A stretch of DNA of 64,000 nucleotides from Luteibaculum sp964627445 (GTDB taxonomy: Bacteria > Bacteroidota > Bacteroidia > Flavobacteriales_D > Luteibaculaceae): contig CAZVJF010000005.1 in NCBI GenBank assembly GCA_964627445.1, forward strand, positions 62,001 to 126,000, written 5' to 3'. The translations under genes were made by a program, and so were the position numbers. A model generated the notes under the pieces. It had not been told where the DNA came from. It saw nothing but the letters and a program-made list of their open reading frames with translations, and did not search any database. Positions 40,802-49,243 of the stretch are shown in pieces; within the stretch, counting starts at the first letter, position 1, and every line of letters begins with the position of its first letter.

Positions 40802-41695
40802 ATGAGTTGGGAACAGTATAAACAGGGTTACATTTCTTTTTTAAAGCTAGAGAAAGCGCTTTCGCAAAACACCGTAGACAACTACTTACGCGATCTCAAC
40901 AAGCTTGTCTCTTACGCGCAAGATATAAACAAACTGCCGAACCAGCTGGGTTTACAGGATTTTCATGAGTTTATTGCTGCCCTTGGCAAACAAGGCATTG
41001 CAGCTAGAAGTCTGGCTAGACTCATCTCGAGCATTAAATCCTTTTACAATTACCTCATGCTCGAGGAAGTCGTAGAAGACAATCCCACCGAATTGTTGCA
41101 AACCCCAAAACTTCCCAGCCAGTTACCCGACACCCTCAGCGTAGAAGAAATAGACCAAATTGTTGGCACCTTGGACCTGAGCCGCAACGATGGATTCCGC
41201 AACAAAACCATACTGGAGACCCTTTACGGTTGCGGACTTCGGGTAAGTGAATTAATTGACCTAAGAAAATCTAACCTACAACTAGAAGAGGACTATGTTC
41301 GTGTAGTAGGAAAAGGTAACAAAGAGCGTTTGGTACCCTTAGGAGCTGCTACCAAAAAGTTACTAAACACCTACCTCGAAGCAATACGAAACCACATAGA
41401 GCCCGCTGCTGGACACGAAGACTATTTGTTCTTAAACAAGCATGGCAAGAAGCTATCGCGGGTGATGATTTTTATGATTGTAAAAAAGTGTGTAGAAAAG
41501 GCGGGAATTAAGAAAAACATATCCCCGCACACCTTTCGCCATTCTTTTGCCAGCCATTTGGTTGCGGGTGGAGCCGATTTGCGAGCTGTACAAGAAATGC
41601 TGGGGCACGAGTCGATAACCACGACAGAAATTTACACGCACCTCGATCGCGACTACCTCCGGTCTACCCTACTCGAATTCCACCCTAGAGCATAG
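40802..41695 (+). CDS. xerD: Tyrosine recombinase XerC/XerD
   Basis: A 297-aa site-specific recombinase of normal Xer length. ATG at 40802 gives MSWEQYKQGY; the longer frame upstream runs over aroQ. Residues 1-85 are the SAM-like N-terminal domain. Catalytic residues are Arg147 (GCGLRVSEL), Lys171, His243 and Arg246 (HTFRHSFASHL), His269 (LGHES) and Tyr278 (IYTH). It resolves chromosome dimers at dif with host partners. It is a chromosomal gene and not the phage integrase. The symbol could equally be xerC. The 3' end overlaps the convergent gene by 43 bp. Confidence 0.88.
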   Translation: MSWEQYKQGYISFLKLEKALSQNTVDNYLRDLNKLVSYAQDINKLPNQLGLQDFHEFIAALGKQGIAARSLARLISSIKSFYNYLMLEEVVEDNPTELLQTPKLPSQLPDTLSVEEIDQIVGTLDLSRNDGFRNKTILETLYGCGLRVSELIDLRKSNLQLEEDYVRVVGKGNKERLVPLGAATKKLLNTYLEAIRNHIEPAAGHEDYLFLNKHGKKLSRVMIFMIVKKCVEKAGIKKNISPHTFRHSFASHLVAGGADLRAVQEMLGHESITTTEIYTHLDRDYLRSTLLEFHPRA

Positions 41696-43008
41696 GCAGC
41701 TCGTGGATACCCGGCATACAGCAGGGGTATGCCGTATTCCAAGAGCCACCACCAAGGTTGCACGCGAAAATCTTGGTAAAACCAGTAGCTAATAAAAACG
41801 GTTAGTGACCAAGCCAGCACAAACCGGTTGGGTACAAAGGGCAGAGTACACAACGGTAAAAGCAGATACCAAGGATGTATAGTAGTAGCGCACAACAAAT
41901 ACGCTACCGAAGCCCACTGTACAAATAGAATATTCTGCTTTGGCGATACGTTTTTACGCTTATAACGCAACCAAAGTATTGCTATAAATACGAATGCGGA
42001 AACAGCGAGACCCTTGCCTGTATACGCAATGGCATTATAACCTAAAACACTAGAAACCAAGCCATTAACTAACGGATAGAAAAAACCGTTAAACTCAAAG
42101 CTTTCTGCGAACAGCCGCACGCTTTGAAACAGGTTGCTCATTTCGTGGGGCTGGATAAACAACAAGCTGGTTGCAATAACTCCTGTAAAGCTTAAAACTA
42201 AGATCAGCCATTTCCTACTTGAATATTTTGGCAGCATCAACCCCAGAAAAAAGGGGAAAGTTGAGATTTTCAATGCAATGGCGCTACTAGCTAATGCAAA
42301 GCCTTGCGGTTTCAGATGAAGCAAAAAAGGTAGGCTAGTCATAGCTAGAAATACAATGCACCACTCCACATGCAAGTTAGCCAGACCTTCCATCCACAAC
42401 AAAGGGCTTCCTAGCAACCACCAAGCATTCTTCGCGGGTAATTTTAATCGACTTAGAGAGGCACGTAAACCAAAAAAACCTGCAATTGCTATAGCTAAGA
42501 AAAGGCACCGAACCACGGACACAAAACCGGCTATACTGCTAAATCCCAGCCAAAACGGCAAGGCATACAATACTTGATTGAAAGGCGTGTAAATGGCGTA
42601 ATACTTTGGTGAATTTAATGCGGCATGCACCGTTTTTAGCTGCTCTGGCAAGTCCTGGTAGAGAGCGAGTTCTTGTGGAGTAGCTGCATAGACGCTGTAG
42701 CCTTGGGAAAACCAATAACCATCCCAAAAAAACCGGTAATAATCGTCCGAAAAATATGGCGTGGACGGAATGAGTATACATCCCAGAACCATGAGCAACC
42801 AGGGATAATATCGTGTTAATATGCCCTTCCAACCAACAACTATATACAGCACACAACTCAACACCCAAAGTGGCATCCACGAGGAAAAGTGGGTGCGGTC
42901 GGTAATGCCGTAGCCCCAAACTACAATGCATAGGGCCCACAGGATGAGCAATCCAGTTGTTTTGTTTTTAGGAAACGGCACCGCGAAGCTTTCCGGGCAA
43001 TTTACCAA
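41653..43008 (-). CDS. GT-C-like polytopic membrane glycosyltransferase
   Basis: A 451-aa protein with about eleven hydrophobic segments. The loop after the second or third segment reads TPYFSDDYYRFFWDGYWFSQ, containing the acidic DD pair expected in GT-C mannosyl/arabinosyltransferases that use polyprenyl-phosphate sugars. The next block, SPKYYAIYTPFNQVLYALPF, matches the conserved 'YP.l..' region of such enzymes. It is the last gene of a six-gene operon with two GT2 enzymes, one of DPM1 type that could supply the lipid-linked sugar. Its start lies 41 bp inside the previous gene. Confidence 0.7.
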   Translation of the reverse strand: MVNCPESFAVPFPKNKTTGLLILWALCIVVWGYGITDRTHFSSWMPLWVLSCVLYIVVGWKGILTRYYPWLLMVLGCILIPSTPYFSDDYYRFFWDGYWFSQGYSVYAATPQELALYQDLPEQLKTVHAALNSPKYYAIYTPFNQVLYALPFWLGFSSIAGFVSVVRCLFLAIAIAGFFGLRASLSRLKLPAKNAWWLLGSPLLWMEGLANLHVEWCIVFLAMTSLPFLLHLKPQGFALASSAIALKISTFPFFLGLMLPKYSSRKWLILVLSFTGVIATSLLFIQPHEMSNLFQSVRLFAESFEFNGFFYPLVNGLVSSVLGYNAIAYTGKGLAVSAFVFIAILWLRYKRKNVSPKQNILFVQWASVAYLLCATTIHPWYLLLPLCTLPFVPNRFVLAWSLTVFISYWFYQDFRVQPWWWLLEYGIPLLYAGYPRAAYALGWNSSRVDRR

Positions 43009-44428
43009 AAGCCGCAGCGGCCACGTAAAAGAAGCCCACAGATAACATGATATGGAACGGCATCAGACCAAACTCCATGTGAACGGCACCATACACAGCA
43101 GCCATCGCAAAGAGCACAGCCAGGCTCAATTCCAACCAAGTAATGAAGGAAACGCTAGAAACCACATACTGCAGTTTTTGATTTTCGGGTAGATGTTGGT
43201 CTCCCATTTTAGGTGTCCTTACAAAGGGCGTTTTCCGCCCCATATACCCCTCGATAACGGCAATAGCATTGTGCAGAGACAATCCCATACTCACCGAAAG
43301 GAACAGCAGGAACCGCCACCAAAAGCCTTTTAAATCGCCTGTAACCCTTCGGTATGCCGTGGCATACACAGTAGCCAACAGCAATAAGCTTCCGGTAAAC
43401 AAGCCAGCCCAATTAAACCAGGTGCTGTATTGCTGCTCGTGAATCTTAATGAACAGAGCCGGTATGCTGAGCAGCGCACAGCAAAAAATGGCTACAAATA
43501 AAAAACTGTTGGACAAATGCATAAAGCCATGCACCTTCTGCCAAACCGTAATATTTTTACTGCGCAATACGCTGGGAATCAGCTTCGATAAACACTCGGC
43601 TGCACCTTTGGTCCAGCGGAACTGTTGGCTCTTCAGTGCGTGGATGTTGGCCGGTAATTCAGCCGGAACTTCCAGGTTTTCATCAAATACAAACTGCCAA
43701 CCTTTCAATTGTGCTCGGTAACTAAGGTCCAGGTCTTCGGTAAGGGTATCATGGCTCCAGCCTCCCGCATCTTCTATACAGGCTTTGCGCCATACTCCGG
43801 CTGTGCCATTAAAATTCATAAACACCTTGCCATGATTGCGCCCCAGTTGCTCTACCGTAAAATGCGCATCCAAACCAAAAGCTTGCATCTCGGTAAGCCA
43901 GTTGCTGTCTCGGTTAATGTGCCCCCATCGCGCTTGCACCAAACCGATATTATCTGCCGTAAAACGGGGAATTACCCGTTTCAGATATTGCGCATCGGGT
44001 ACAAAATCGGCATCAAAAATGGCGATAAACTCGCCTTTACATTGTTGTAATCCGTAAGCCAAGGCGCCTGCTTTAAAACCCTCTCTTTTGGGACGCTGCA
44101 CGTGCTGTATCGCCATCGAGCCCTGGTATTCTTCAACCAGTTTAGCTACGATATCAGAAGTTTGGTCGGTACTGTCGTCCAAAACCTGAATTTCCAACTG
44201 TTCTTTGGGATAATCTAAAGCGGCTACTGAGTGAATAAGGCGCGCTACCACAAAGCGCTCATTGTACACCGGAAGCTGCACTGTGACCTTGGGGTACTGC
44301 GTTGGAACCGCCAATTCGTGTTGCGATTTGCGCGCTTTTTTGTACTGAAACCAATGTAGAAACTGAAAGCCCACAAAAGCCGAAATAAAAAACAATAGCG
44401 TGCCGTAAATAAGTAGAATGGCAATCAT
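42968..44428 (-). CDS. Processive-type GT2 glycosyltransferase, membrane-bound
   Basis: A 486-aa enzyme related to cellulose/glucomannan synthases. An N-terminal membrane helix is followed by the GT-A domain: LDDSTDQTSDI, IFDADFVPDAQY (DxD), TEDLDLSYRAQLKGW (TED) and QQFRWTKGAAECL (the Q-x-x-RW motif). Four C-terminal membrane segments would form the channel. It makes or extends a surface polysaccharide or glycolipid. Its start overlaps the DPM1-like gene stop by 4 bp. Confidence 0.85.
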   Translation of the reverse strand: MIAILLIYGTLLFFISAFVGFQFLHWFQYKKARKSQHELAVPTQYPKVTVQLPVYNERFVVARLIHSVAALDYPKEQLEIQVLDDSTDQTSDIVAKLVEEYQGSMAIQHVQRPKREGFKAGALAYGLQQCKGEFIAIFDADFVPDAQYLKRVIPRFTADNIGLVQARWGHINRDSNWLTEMQAFGLDAHFTVEQLGRNHGKVFMNFNGTAGVWRKACIEDAGGWSHDTLTEDLDLSYRAQLKGWQFVFDENLEVPAELPANIHALKSQQFRWTKGAAECLSKLIPSVLRSKNITVWQKVHGFMHLSNSFLFVAIFCCALLSIPALFIKIHEQQYSTWFNWAGLFTGSLLLLATVYATAYRRVTGDLKGFWWRFLLFLSVSMGLSLHNAIAVIEGYMGRKTPFVRTPKMGDQHLPENQKLQYVVSSVSFITWLELSLAVLFAMAAVYGAVHMEFGLMPFHIMLSVGFFYVAAAAFGKLPGKLRGAVS

Positions 44429-45111
44429 GAAGCGTACTTGAAAATGGTGTAAATAATTTTGTATCCAGCCATAACCGAACCTTTGATGGTACCGGTTACT
44501 TTAGATTGTCCTTTGCGTTTGCGGTAATCTACCGGCACCTCACATATACGCAGCTTTTTTTTTAAGGCTTTCACCTGCATTTCCACGGTCCAACCAAAAT
44601 CTTGATCTACCATGCCTATTTGTTGCAATGCACTCCAGGAAATAGCGCGAAAAGGCCCCAAGTCGGTATAGCGGAAACCGTAAATCATGCGAATGAGCCA
44701 CGTGGCCAACCAGTTGCCAAACAACTGTTGGGGTAGCATGGCTCCACTTTCTCGATTCCCTAAAGCTCTGGAACCGATGACCATATCGTACTCTTGGTTG
44801 GCTATAGGTTGGATAAGTTGTGGCATTTGCTCGGGGTGGTCGCTGTAATCTCCGTCCAAAAATACTACGATATCGGGAACTGGGTTTTGCTGCCCTACCG
44901 CATGCAGCGCAGCGAGGCACGCTGCGCCATAGCCTTTTTGTGGTTCTGAAACTACTCGAGCCCCCTTGCCCTGTGCCACTTGGGCCGTATTATCGGTAGA
45001 TCCATTATCGGCTACAAACACCGTGCGGACCTGGTCTTTAGGAATATCCCTCAGCACTTTTCCAATCGCCTCTTCCTCGTTTAGCGCTGGAATTACAACA
45101 TCAACTATCAC
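44425..45111 (-). CDS. DPM1/DPG-type GT2 glycosyltransferase
   Basis: A 228-aa protein with the dolichyl-phosphate sugar synthase pattern: VIPALNEEEAIGKVLRDIP, VADNGSTDNTAQV, VFLDGDYSDHPEQ (DxD), and GSRALGNRESGAMLPQQ. It probably links a sugar to a polyprenyl phosphate at the cytoplasmic membrane face. In this operon it can feed the GT-C-like enzyme. It lacks extra C-terminal membrane segments, and its end overlaps the next gene by 4 bp. Confidence 0.85.
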   Translation of the reverse strand: MIVDVVIPALNEEEAIGKVLRDIPKDQVRTVFVADNGSTDNTAQVAQGKGARVVSEPQKGYGAACLAALHAVGQQNPVPDIVVFLDGDYSDHPEQMPQLIQPIANQEYDMVIGSRALGNRESGAMLPQQLFGNWLATWLIRMIYGFRYTDLGPFRAISWSALQQIGMVDQDFGWTVEMQVKALKKKLRICEVPVDYRKRKGQSKVTGTIKGSVMAGYKIIYTIFKYAS

Positions 45112-45120
45112 TAAAACTAT

Positions 45121-46695
45121 CTAAGTATTTTGGCTCAAATCCAGTGTTACGGAATTGTCGTTGCCAATAATTATCGGGTCGTCATTCAATCGTTTCTCTT
45201 CGGGGCCATTTTCCAACTTAAGCACTCCTCTGGGGCATACGGCCGAGCAAATACCACAACCCACGCAGGAAGAGCGGACTATGTTTTGGCCACGCTGAGC
45301 ATACCAGCGTACATCAATACCCATTTCGCAGTAGGTGCTACAATTGCCGCAAGAAATACACTGCCCACCGTTGGTAGTAATTCTAAACCGGCTCTTAAAA
45401 CGCTGCACTAGCCCAAGGTAAGCGGCCAGTGGGCAGCCAAAGCGACACCAAACGCGGTTGCCCATAACGGGATAAAAACCCGTTCCTACCACGCCCGCAA
45501 ATGCCGACCCGATAAGGAATCCATAACTTTTTTGAATATCGTAGGTCTGTATGCCCATAATTTCGCTGGAACCCGAAAAGTAGGTGTAAAAGGTAGCGCC
45601 TGTCATTACTACGGCAAACACCAATACGCCATGCACGGAGAAACGCTCAAATTTCCAGGCTTTGAGCGATTTATCGGAAAGCTGTCGGAAGGGATCGCCA
45701 GCGGTTTCTGCCAATCCACCACAGCCGCATACCCAACTGCAGTACCAACGTTTTCCGTAGAAATATGTGAATACGGGAACGGCAATTACCGTTAATGCAA
45801 TACCCCACACCAGCATAAACAAGCCAAAGGTTCCATCGGCAAGCATTTGGTCTATATTCCAACCGAAAAAGAAGTCGTAGTCTAGCGGCCATGCGTTCTT
45901 AAAGTCCATGTACGGATGATTAAAGCGCACCAAGATTTCGGGTATAAGGAAAGCAAAGCTGATTTGGAAAAACAGCACCGAACCGGTTCGAATAAGTTGG
46001 TACTTGTTGTGGCGATATTTAATGGCCATGCGCACGCCCATAACCACCATGACCAAACAATACAGGAATCCATACAAAAACCATTGGCTGGCAGGATTTC
46101 CAGAAATGGCCAAGCTTAAGCTGTCTACCAGCCACACCCAGTTTACAATGTAGGCTGGAAACCAATAGAGCAAGATGTAAAAGCCTACAAGGTAGGTACC
46201 CAAAATAATACCCAGCGTTTTGCCCCCCGTAAGGCTACTGTGATAAATACCGTTGTTCTTTATTCCCTTATACCCCAGTATTTTCAGGTTGGGCAGGATA
46301 AACGTTAATCCCCCCAAAGCCATTAAACCCAGACTAAGCCAAAACATGGCTCCGGCATTGCTTTTGGCACCACTTTGCGAGGCCGCCTTCACTAAAGGAA
46401 ATGCAAAATCTTGGGCACTTTGGTACATCACCTTGTCCCACTGCTTGGCCTGCTTTAATGACTCGTTTTTGTTTTTGTATGCTGATGTTAGCGCCTGCGT
46501 TACGCCAAAGCTGGTACTGTACTCAACGCCAACTACCTCTTTTTGCAAGGTAGCGGTAAGGTTTTCGGCTTGTTTTTCTGAGAGCATTTCCAAGTGTTGC
46601 TCGGTAAGCGTAAAAGGTCCTGTAAACAAAATGGCATTGAACCATACAAAACCCAACAAGCAAAAAATGAGTCCTATGTGCTGTGTTTTCTTCAT
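45121..46695 (-). CDS. Membrane 4Fe-4S protein of the NapH/CcoG type
   Basis: A 524-aa polytopic membrane protein. Two membrane Cys motifs, WYCSWVCGCGG and WCRFGCPLAA, and two ferredoxin-type clusters, CISCGNCSTYCEMG and CVGCGICSAVCPRG, match NapH/NosR/CcoG-like electron-transfer proteins. An N-terminal signal anchor and a periplasmic stretch (residues about 25-110) are extra. It can carry electrons across the inner membrane, perhaps with the FAD protein next door, whose gene ends 1 bp upstream. The acceptor is unknown. Confidence 0.85.
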   Translation of the reverse strand: MKKTQHIGLIFCLLGFVWFNAILFTGPFTLTEQHLEMLSEKQAENLTATLQKEVVGVEYSTSFGVTQALTSAYKNKNESLKQAKQWDKVMYQSAQDFAFPLVKAASQSGAKSNAGAMFWLSLGLMALGGLTFILPNLKILGYKGIKNNGIYHSSLTGGKTLGIILGTYLVGFYILLYWFPAYIVNWVWLVDSLSLAISGNPASQWFLYGFLYCLVMVVMGVRMAIKYRHNKYQLIRTGSVLFFQISFAFLIPEILVRFNHPYMDFKNAWPLDYDFFFGWNIDQMLADGTFGLFMLVWGIALTVIAVPVFTYFYGKRWYCSWVCGCGGLAETAGDPFRQLSDKSLKAWKFERFSVHGVLVFAVVMTGATFYTYFSGSSEIMGIQTYDIQKSYGFLIGSAFAGVVGTGFYPVMGNRVWCRFGCPLAAYLGLVQRFKSRFRITTNGGQCISCGNCSTYCEMGIDVRWYAQRGQNIVRSSCVGCGICSAVCPRGVLKLENGPEEKRLNDDPIIIGNDNSVTLDLSQNT

Positions 46696-46696
46696 G

Positions 46697-48046
46697 CTAG
46701 TTGTATTGCGGGGTCAGGACCTGTAAGAGTCGTTTCCAGGATTTTTTCTTGGGTTGGATGGAAGTACCCTCTTGTTGATTAAAAGCAGCTAAGATATCGG
46801 ACTCGTAGTTTCGGTAAAACTCGGGGTCAAAGTTCGCATCGTGAAGGTGTTCCATTACATAAAAAACATCTTTTTCCTCGCGCAACCACGCATCGAAACA
46901 GGGATGCCGCATTCGTAATCCAAAGGTATTGATCCCGATAAATTGGTTGGATTGCGCATCGAATACCACACGTACGGCAATGTATTCATTGGGGTGTTTC
47001 CAGAAGAACTGCTTCTGTCCTTCTTCCAACCGTGCCGGCACCGTACCATAAGTTTGATACTCAATGTCCATAAACTTGGCACTGTTGAACCAAGGTCCCG
47101 GATTGTATTGCGTGGGTTTACCACATATGGTCTTGGCCACAGTCTCTCCCATCATACGCCCCGTGTACCAGACCTGCTCTATCGGTCTCCTATTGGGAAG
47201 CGGTTCCCTAAACTGAGCACAGTCGCCAATGGCATACACATTATTAAAATTGGTCTTTAGGTAGCGGTCAACGAGAATGCCTCGATCGGTCTCGAGACCC
47301 GATTCTTTGAGAAAATCAATGTTAGGAGATACGCCTGCAGTAAGTCCTACGTATTCGCAAGGAATTTCTTCCTCGGTTTCCTTAACCACAATAGATTTCG
47401 CGTAGCCTTCTGCATCGCTTTTTATCTCCCCGAGATTCACGCCTAGCCGTAAATCTACGTGATGGTCTTCGGTCATGTGCTGGGCCACCATGGCCGCTTC
47501 TTCCTCAGAAAGTACGTTGCCCCAAAACGAGGTTTCGCGCACCAAAAAGCTCACTTTTTTATTCCGAGAAAGCAGCATCTCGGCCAATTCGATGCCTATT
47601 AGTCCTCCGCCTACAATAACTCCACGCTCTATTGTATCGCTTCGCTTTTCTAGGGCTTCCAAATCTTGCAAACTGTACAATCCTCCAACGCCTTTTAAAT
47701 CCTGCCCAGGCCAGCCAAACTTATTGGGCTTGCTTCCTGTAGCCAGAATAAGCACATCGTAGGCAATCGCTTCTTGGCTTAGTTGAAGTTCTTGTTTTTC
47801 GAAATCGACTTGTGTCACTTGATCTTGAATCAGATCGATACGATTTTTCTTCCAAAAGAAAGGTTCATAGGGTTGGGTATGCTCCATTTTCATGTGCCCC
47901 ATATAAATATACATGAGGGCCGTACGGGAAAAGAAGTATTTCGATTCTTTGGAGATCACCGTTATGGTAGAATCGGAGTCGCGTTTTCGGATGTGCCTGG
48001 CTGCTGTGATGCCCGCTACTCCGTTGCCCAATATCACTACATGCAT
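46697..48046 (-). CDS. NAD(P)/FAD-dependent oxidoreductase
   Basis: A 449-aa flavoprotein of the nitrite reductase/rubredoxin reductase-like group. FAD site GNGVAGITAARHIRKRD (Rossmann), NAD(P) site GGGLIGIELAEMLLS, and the C-terminal FAD motif VYAIGDCAQF are all present. It has a C-terminal extension of about 100 residues with basic tail (PKKKSWKRLLQVL). It likely transfers electrons from NAD(P)H to the 4Fe-4S protein encoded next. Gaps to both neighbours are 1-3 bp. Confidence 0.88.
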   Translation of the reverse strand: MHVVILGNGVAGITAARHIRKRDSDSTITVISKESKYFFSRTALMYIYMGHMKMEHTQPYEPFFWKKNRIDLIQDQVTQVDFEKQELQLSQEAIAYDVLILATGSKPNKFGWPGQDLKGVGGLYSLQDLEALEKRSDTIERGVIVGGGLIGIELAEMLLSRNKKVSFLVRETSFWGNVLSEEEAAMVAQHMTEDHHVDLRLGVNLGEIKSDAEGYAKSIVVKETEEEIPCEYVGLTAGVSPNIDFLKESGLETDRGILVDRYLKTNFNNVYAIGDCAQFREPLPNRRPIEQVWYTGRMMGETVAKTICGKPTQYNPGPWFNSAKFMDIEYQTYGTVPARLEEGQKQFFWKHPNEYIAVRVVFDAQSNQFIGINTFGLRMRHPCFDAWLREEKDVFYVMEHLHDANFDPEFYRNYESDILAAFNQQEGTSIQPKKKSWKRLLQVLTPQYN

Positions 48047-48049
48047 ACC

Positions 48050-48820
48050 CTATTCGTTCAGGTTCCAGTTATAGTCTTTGTAATCCAATGCTGCATCTTC
48101 CTTTAGCTGAATAGGTGCATACTGGTTGATAAACGGAATAACGCTACCACCAATTTTAAAGTCTCCCGAAAACCAGGTGAATAACTTGGAAACTTCCGCC
48201 TTATTGGGACTAAAAAATTCGTTCTTGCTCTTATTGGCAAGGAAGTCCCGGGTTTGGTCGGAAAGTTGTTCTTCTAATTTGGGTCCGGTGTAAGCTTCTG
48301 TGCGCAATTTGGGACAAGAAACGCTAGCGCAGTTTACCGCAAAGTGAATACGCGGCTCTTCAAAATCTTTGCGCAGTATTTTGTGCTCTATATTATTAAG
48401 GTCCAGTTCCTGCCCACCAATATTGATGAATTTAATATCCCAGGTGGTGTTTATTTTATAGAGTCCCCCACCCAAATCCTTAATGCTTTTAACAGGATAG
48501 TTATCGGCAATCAGTTTAACCGTGAATGCATTGTAGGCATTGATCCAATAAGCAATTTGTGCATCTCTAGACCATTTTTTAGGATCGGGGGCAGCTTCGC
48601 TAAGTAGCGCTAGATACTGGTTCAATTGCACACTGTCTTGGATAAAGCCCTTGTAGTCGACATTTCCTGAAGGAGACACATGCTTTTTAACCAGATTATC
48701 CCAGATTTTGTGAGACACTGGCTTTTCAGCATACCTTTTGAAGGTAAAAGATTGCGCCTGGCAAGAAAAAGTTCCAGTCACTAAAAAAATGCAAGCAGTA
48801 AGTAAAGTAAGAACGCGCAT
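48050..48820 (-). CDS. DUF547 domain-containing secreted protein
   Basis: A 256-aa protein with a signal peptide (MRVLTLLTACIFLVTGTFSC). The DUF547 core covers about residues 75-215, with AQIAYWINAYNAFTVKLI, NIEHKILRKDFEEPRIHFAV and NCASVSCPKLRTEAY, the last carrying the conserved cysteines. The family is exported, thiol-rich and of unknown function. It is the first gene of the six-gene leftward operon and could be the periplasmic partner of the redox proteins behind it. Confidence 0.85.
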   Translation of the reverse strand: MRVLTLLTACIFLVTGTFSCQAQSFTFKRYAEKPVSHKIWDNLVKKHVSPSGNVDYKGFIQDSVQLNQYLALLSEAAPDPKKWSRDAQIAYWINAYNAFTVKLIADNYPVKSIKDLGGGLYKINTTWDIKFINIGGQELDLNNIEHKILRKDFEEPRIHFAVNCASVSCPKLRTEAYTGPKLEEQLSDQTRDFLANKSKNEFFSPNKAEVSKLFTWFSGDFKIGGSVIPFINQYAPIQLKEDAALDYKDYNWNLNE

Positions 48821-49027
48821 AATGAAGTGTTTGTCGTGGTAATTATACGAGGAATTCGCGCCTTAGGACGTTAAATTACGGGAAAATGGGCGTAAAGCCT
48901 TTATTGCGGTCAATAAACTGATTTTGCTCACACCTTATAGCCAAATCGAGACATCCTAGAGTGCATTATTCGTATTGATTTTCGAATTACACATTGGATT
49001 GTTAGCAAGATAAACAAACAGCATGGC

Positions 49028-49043
49028 AGGCCTAGCTAGGCCT
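49028..49043. repeat. Perfect 16-bp palindrome AGGCCTAGCTAGGCCT
   Basis: It lies in the 423-bp divergent gap 48821-49243 and contains CCTAGCTAGG flanked by AGG/CCT. Besides this palindrome and a promoter-like element near 49156-49186 I see no gene or other structure in that gap. The palindrome could be an operator or a cruciform-forming site. Confidence 0.4.
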
Positions 49044-49155
49044 AGGACTGGGTTGTTACCGTAAGGTTATGTTCCCTACCAAAAAACATATGGATACTGA
49101 CCGCAATCACCTCCTTTCCCTTGACTGACGGGCTTCTCAAAAAAAAAATGCAAAA

Positions 49156-49186
49156 TTTCGTGCGCTAGGATTAATTTATAATTTTG
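49156..49186 (+). promoter_or_regulatory. Predicted promoter of the adhesin operon
   Basis: TAATTTTG (49179-49186) matches the -7 element TAnnTTTG exactly, and TTTC (49156-49159) lies 19 bp upstream in place of the -33 TTTG. The start of transcription would be about 50 bp before the ATG at 49244. Confidence 0.6.
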
Positions 49187-49243
49187 TCCGCTGTAGAATA
49201 GCATACACAAAGCCCAACAAAGCAAAAATTAAATTCTATTGAC

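Noticed and set aside
40802..41695. Tyrosine recombinase as phage integrase
   Set aside because: It lies beyond the tRNA among chromosomal genes, has normal XerC/XerD length and motifs, and is head to head with aroQ, so it is a housekeeping gene.
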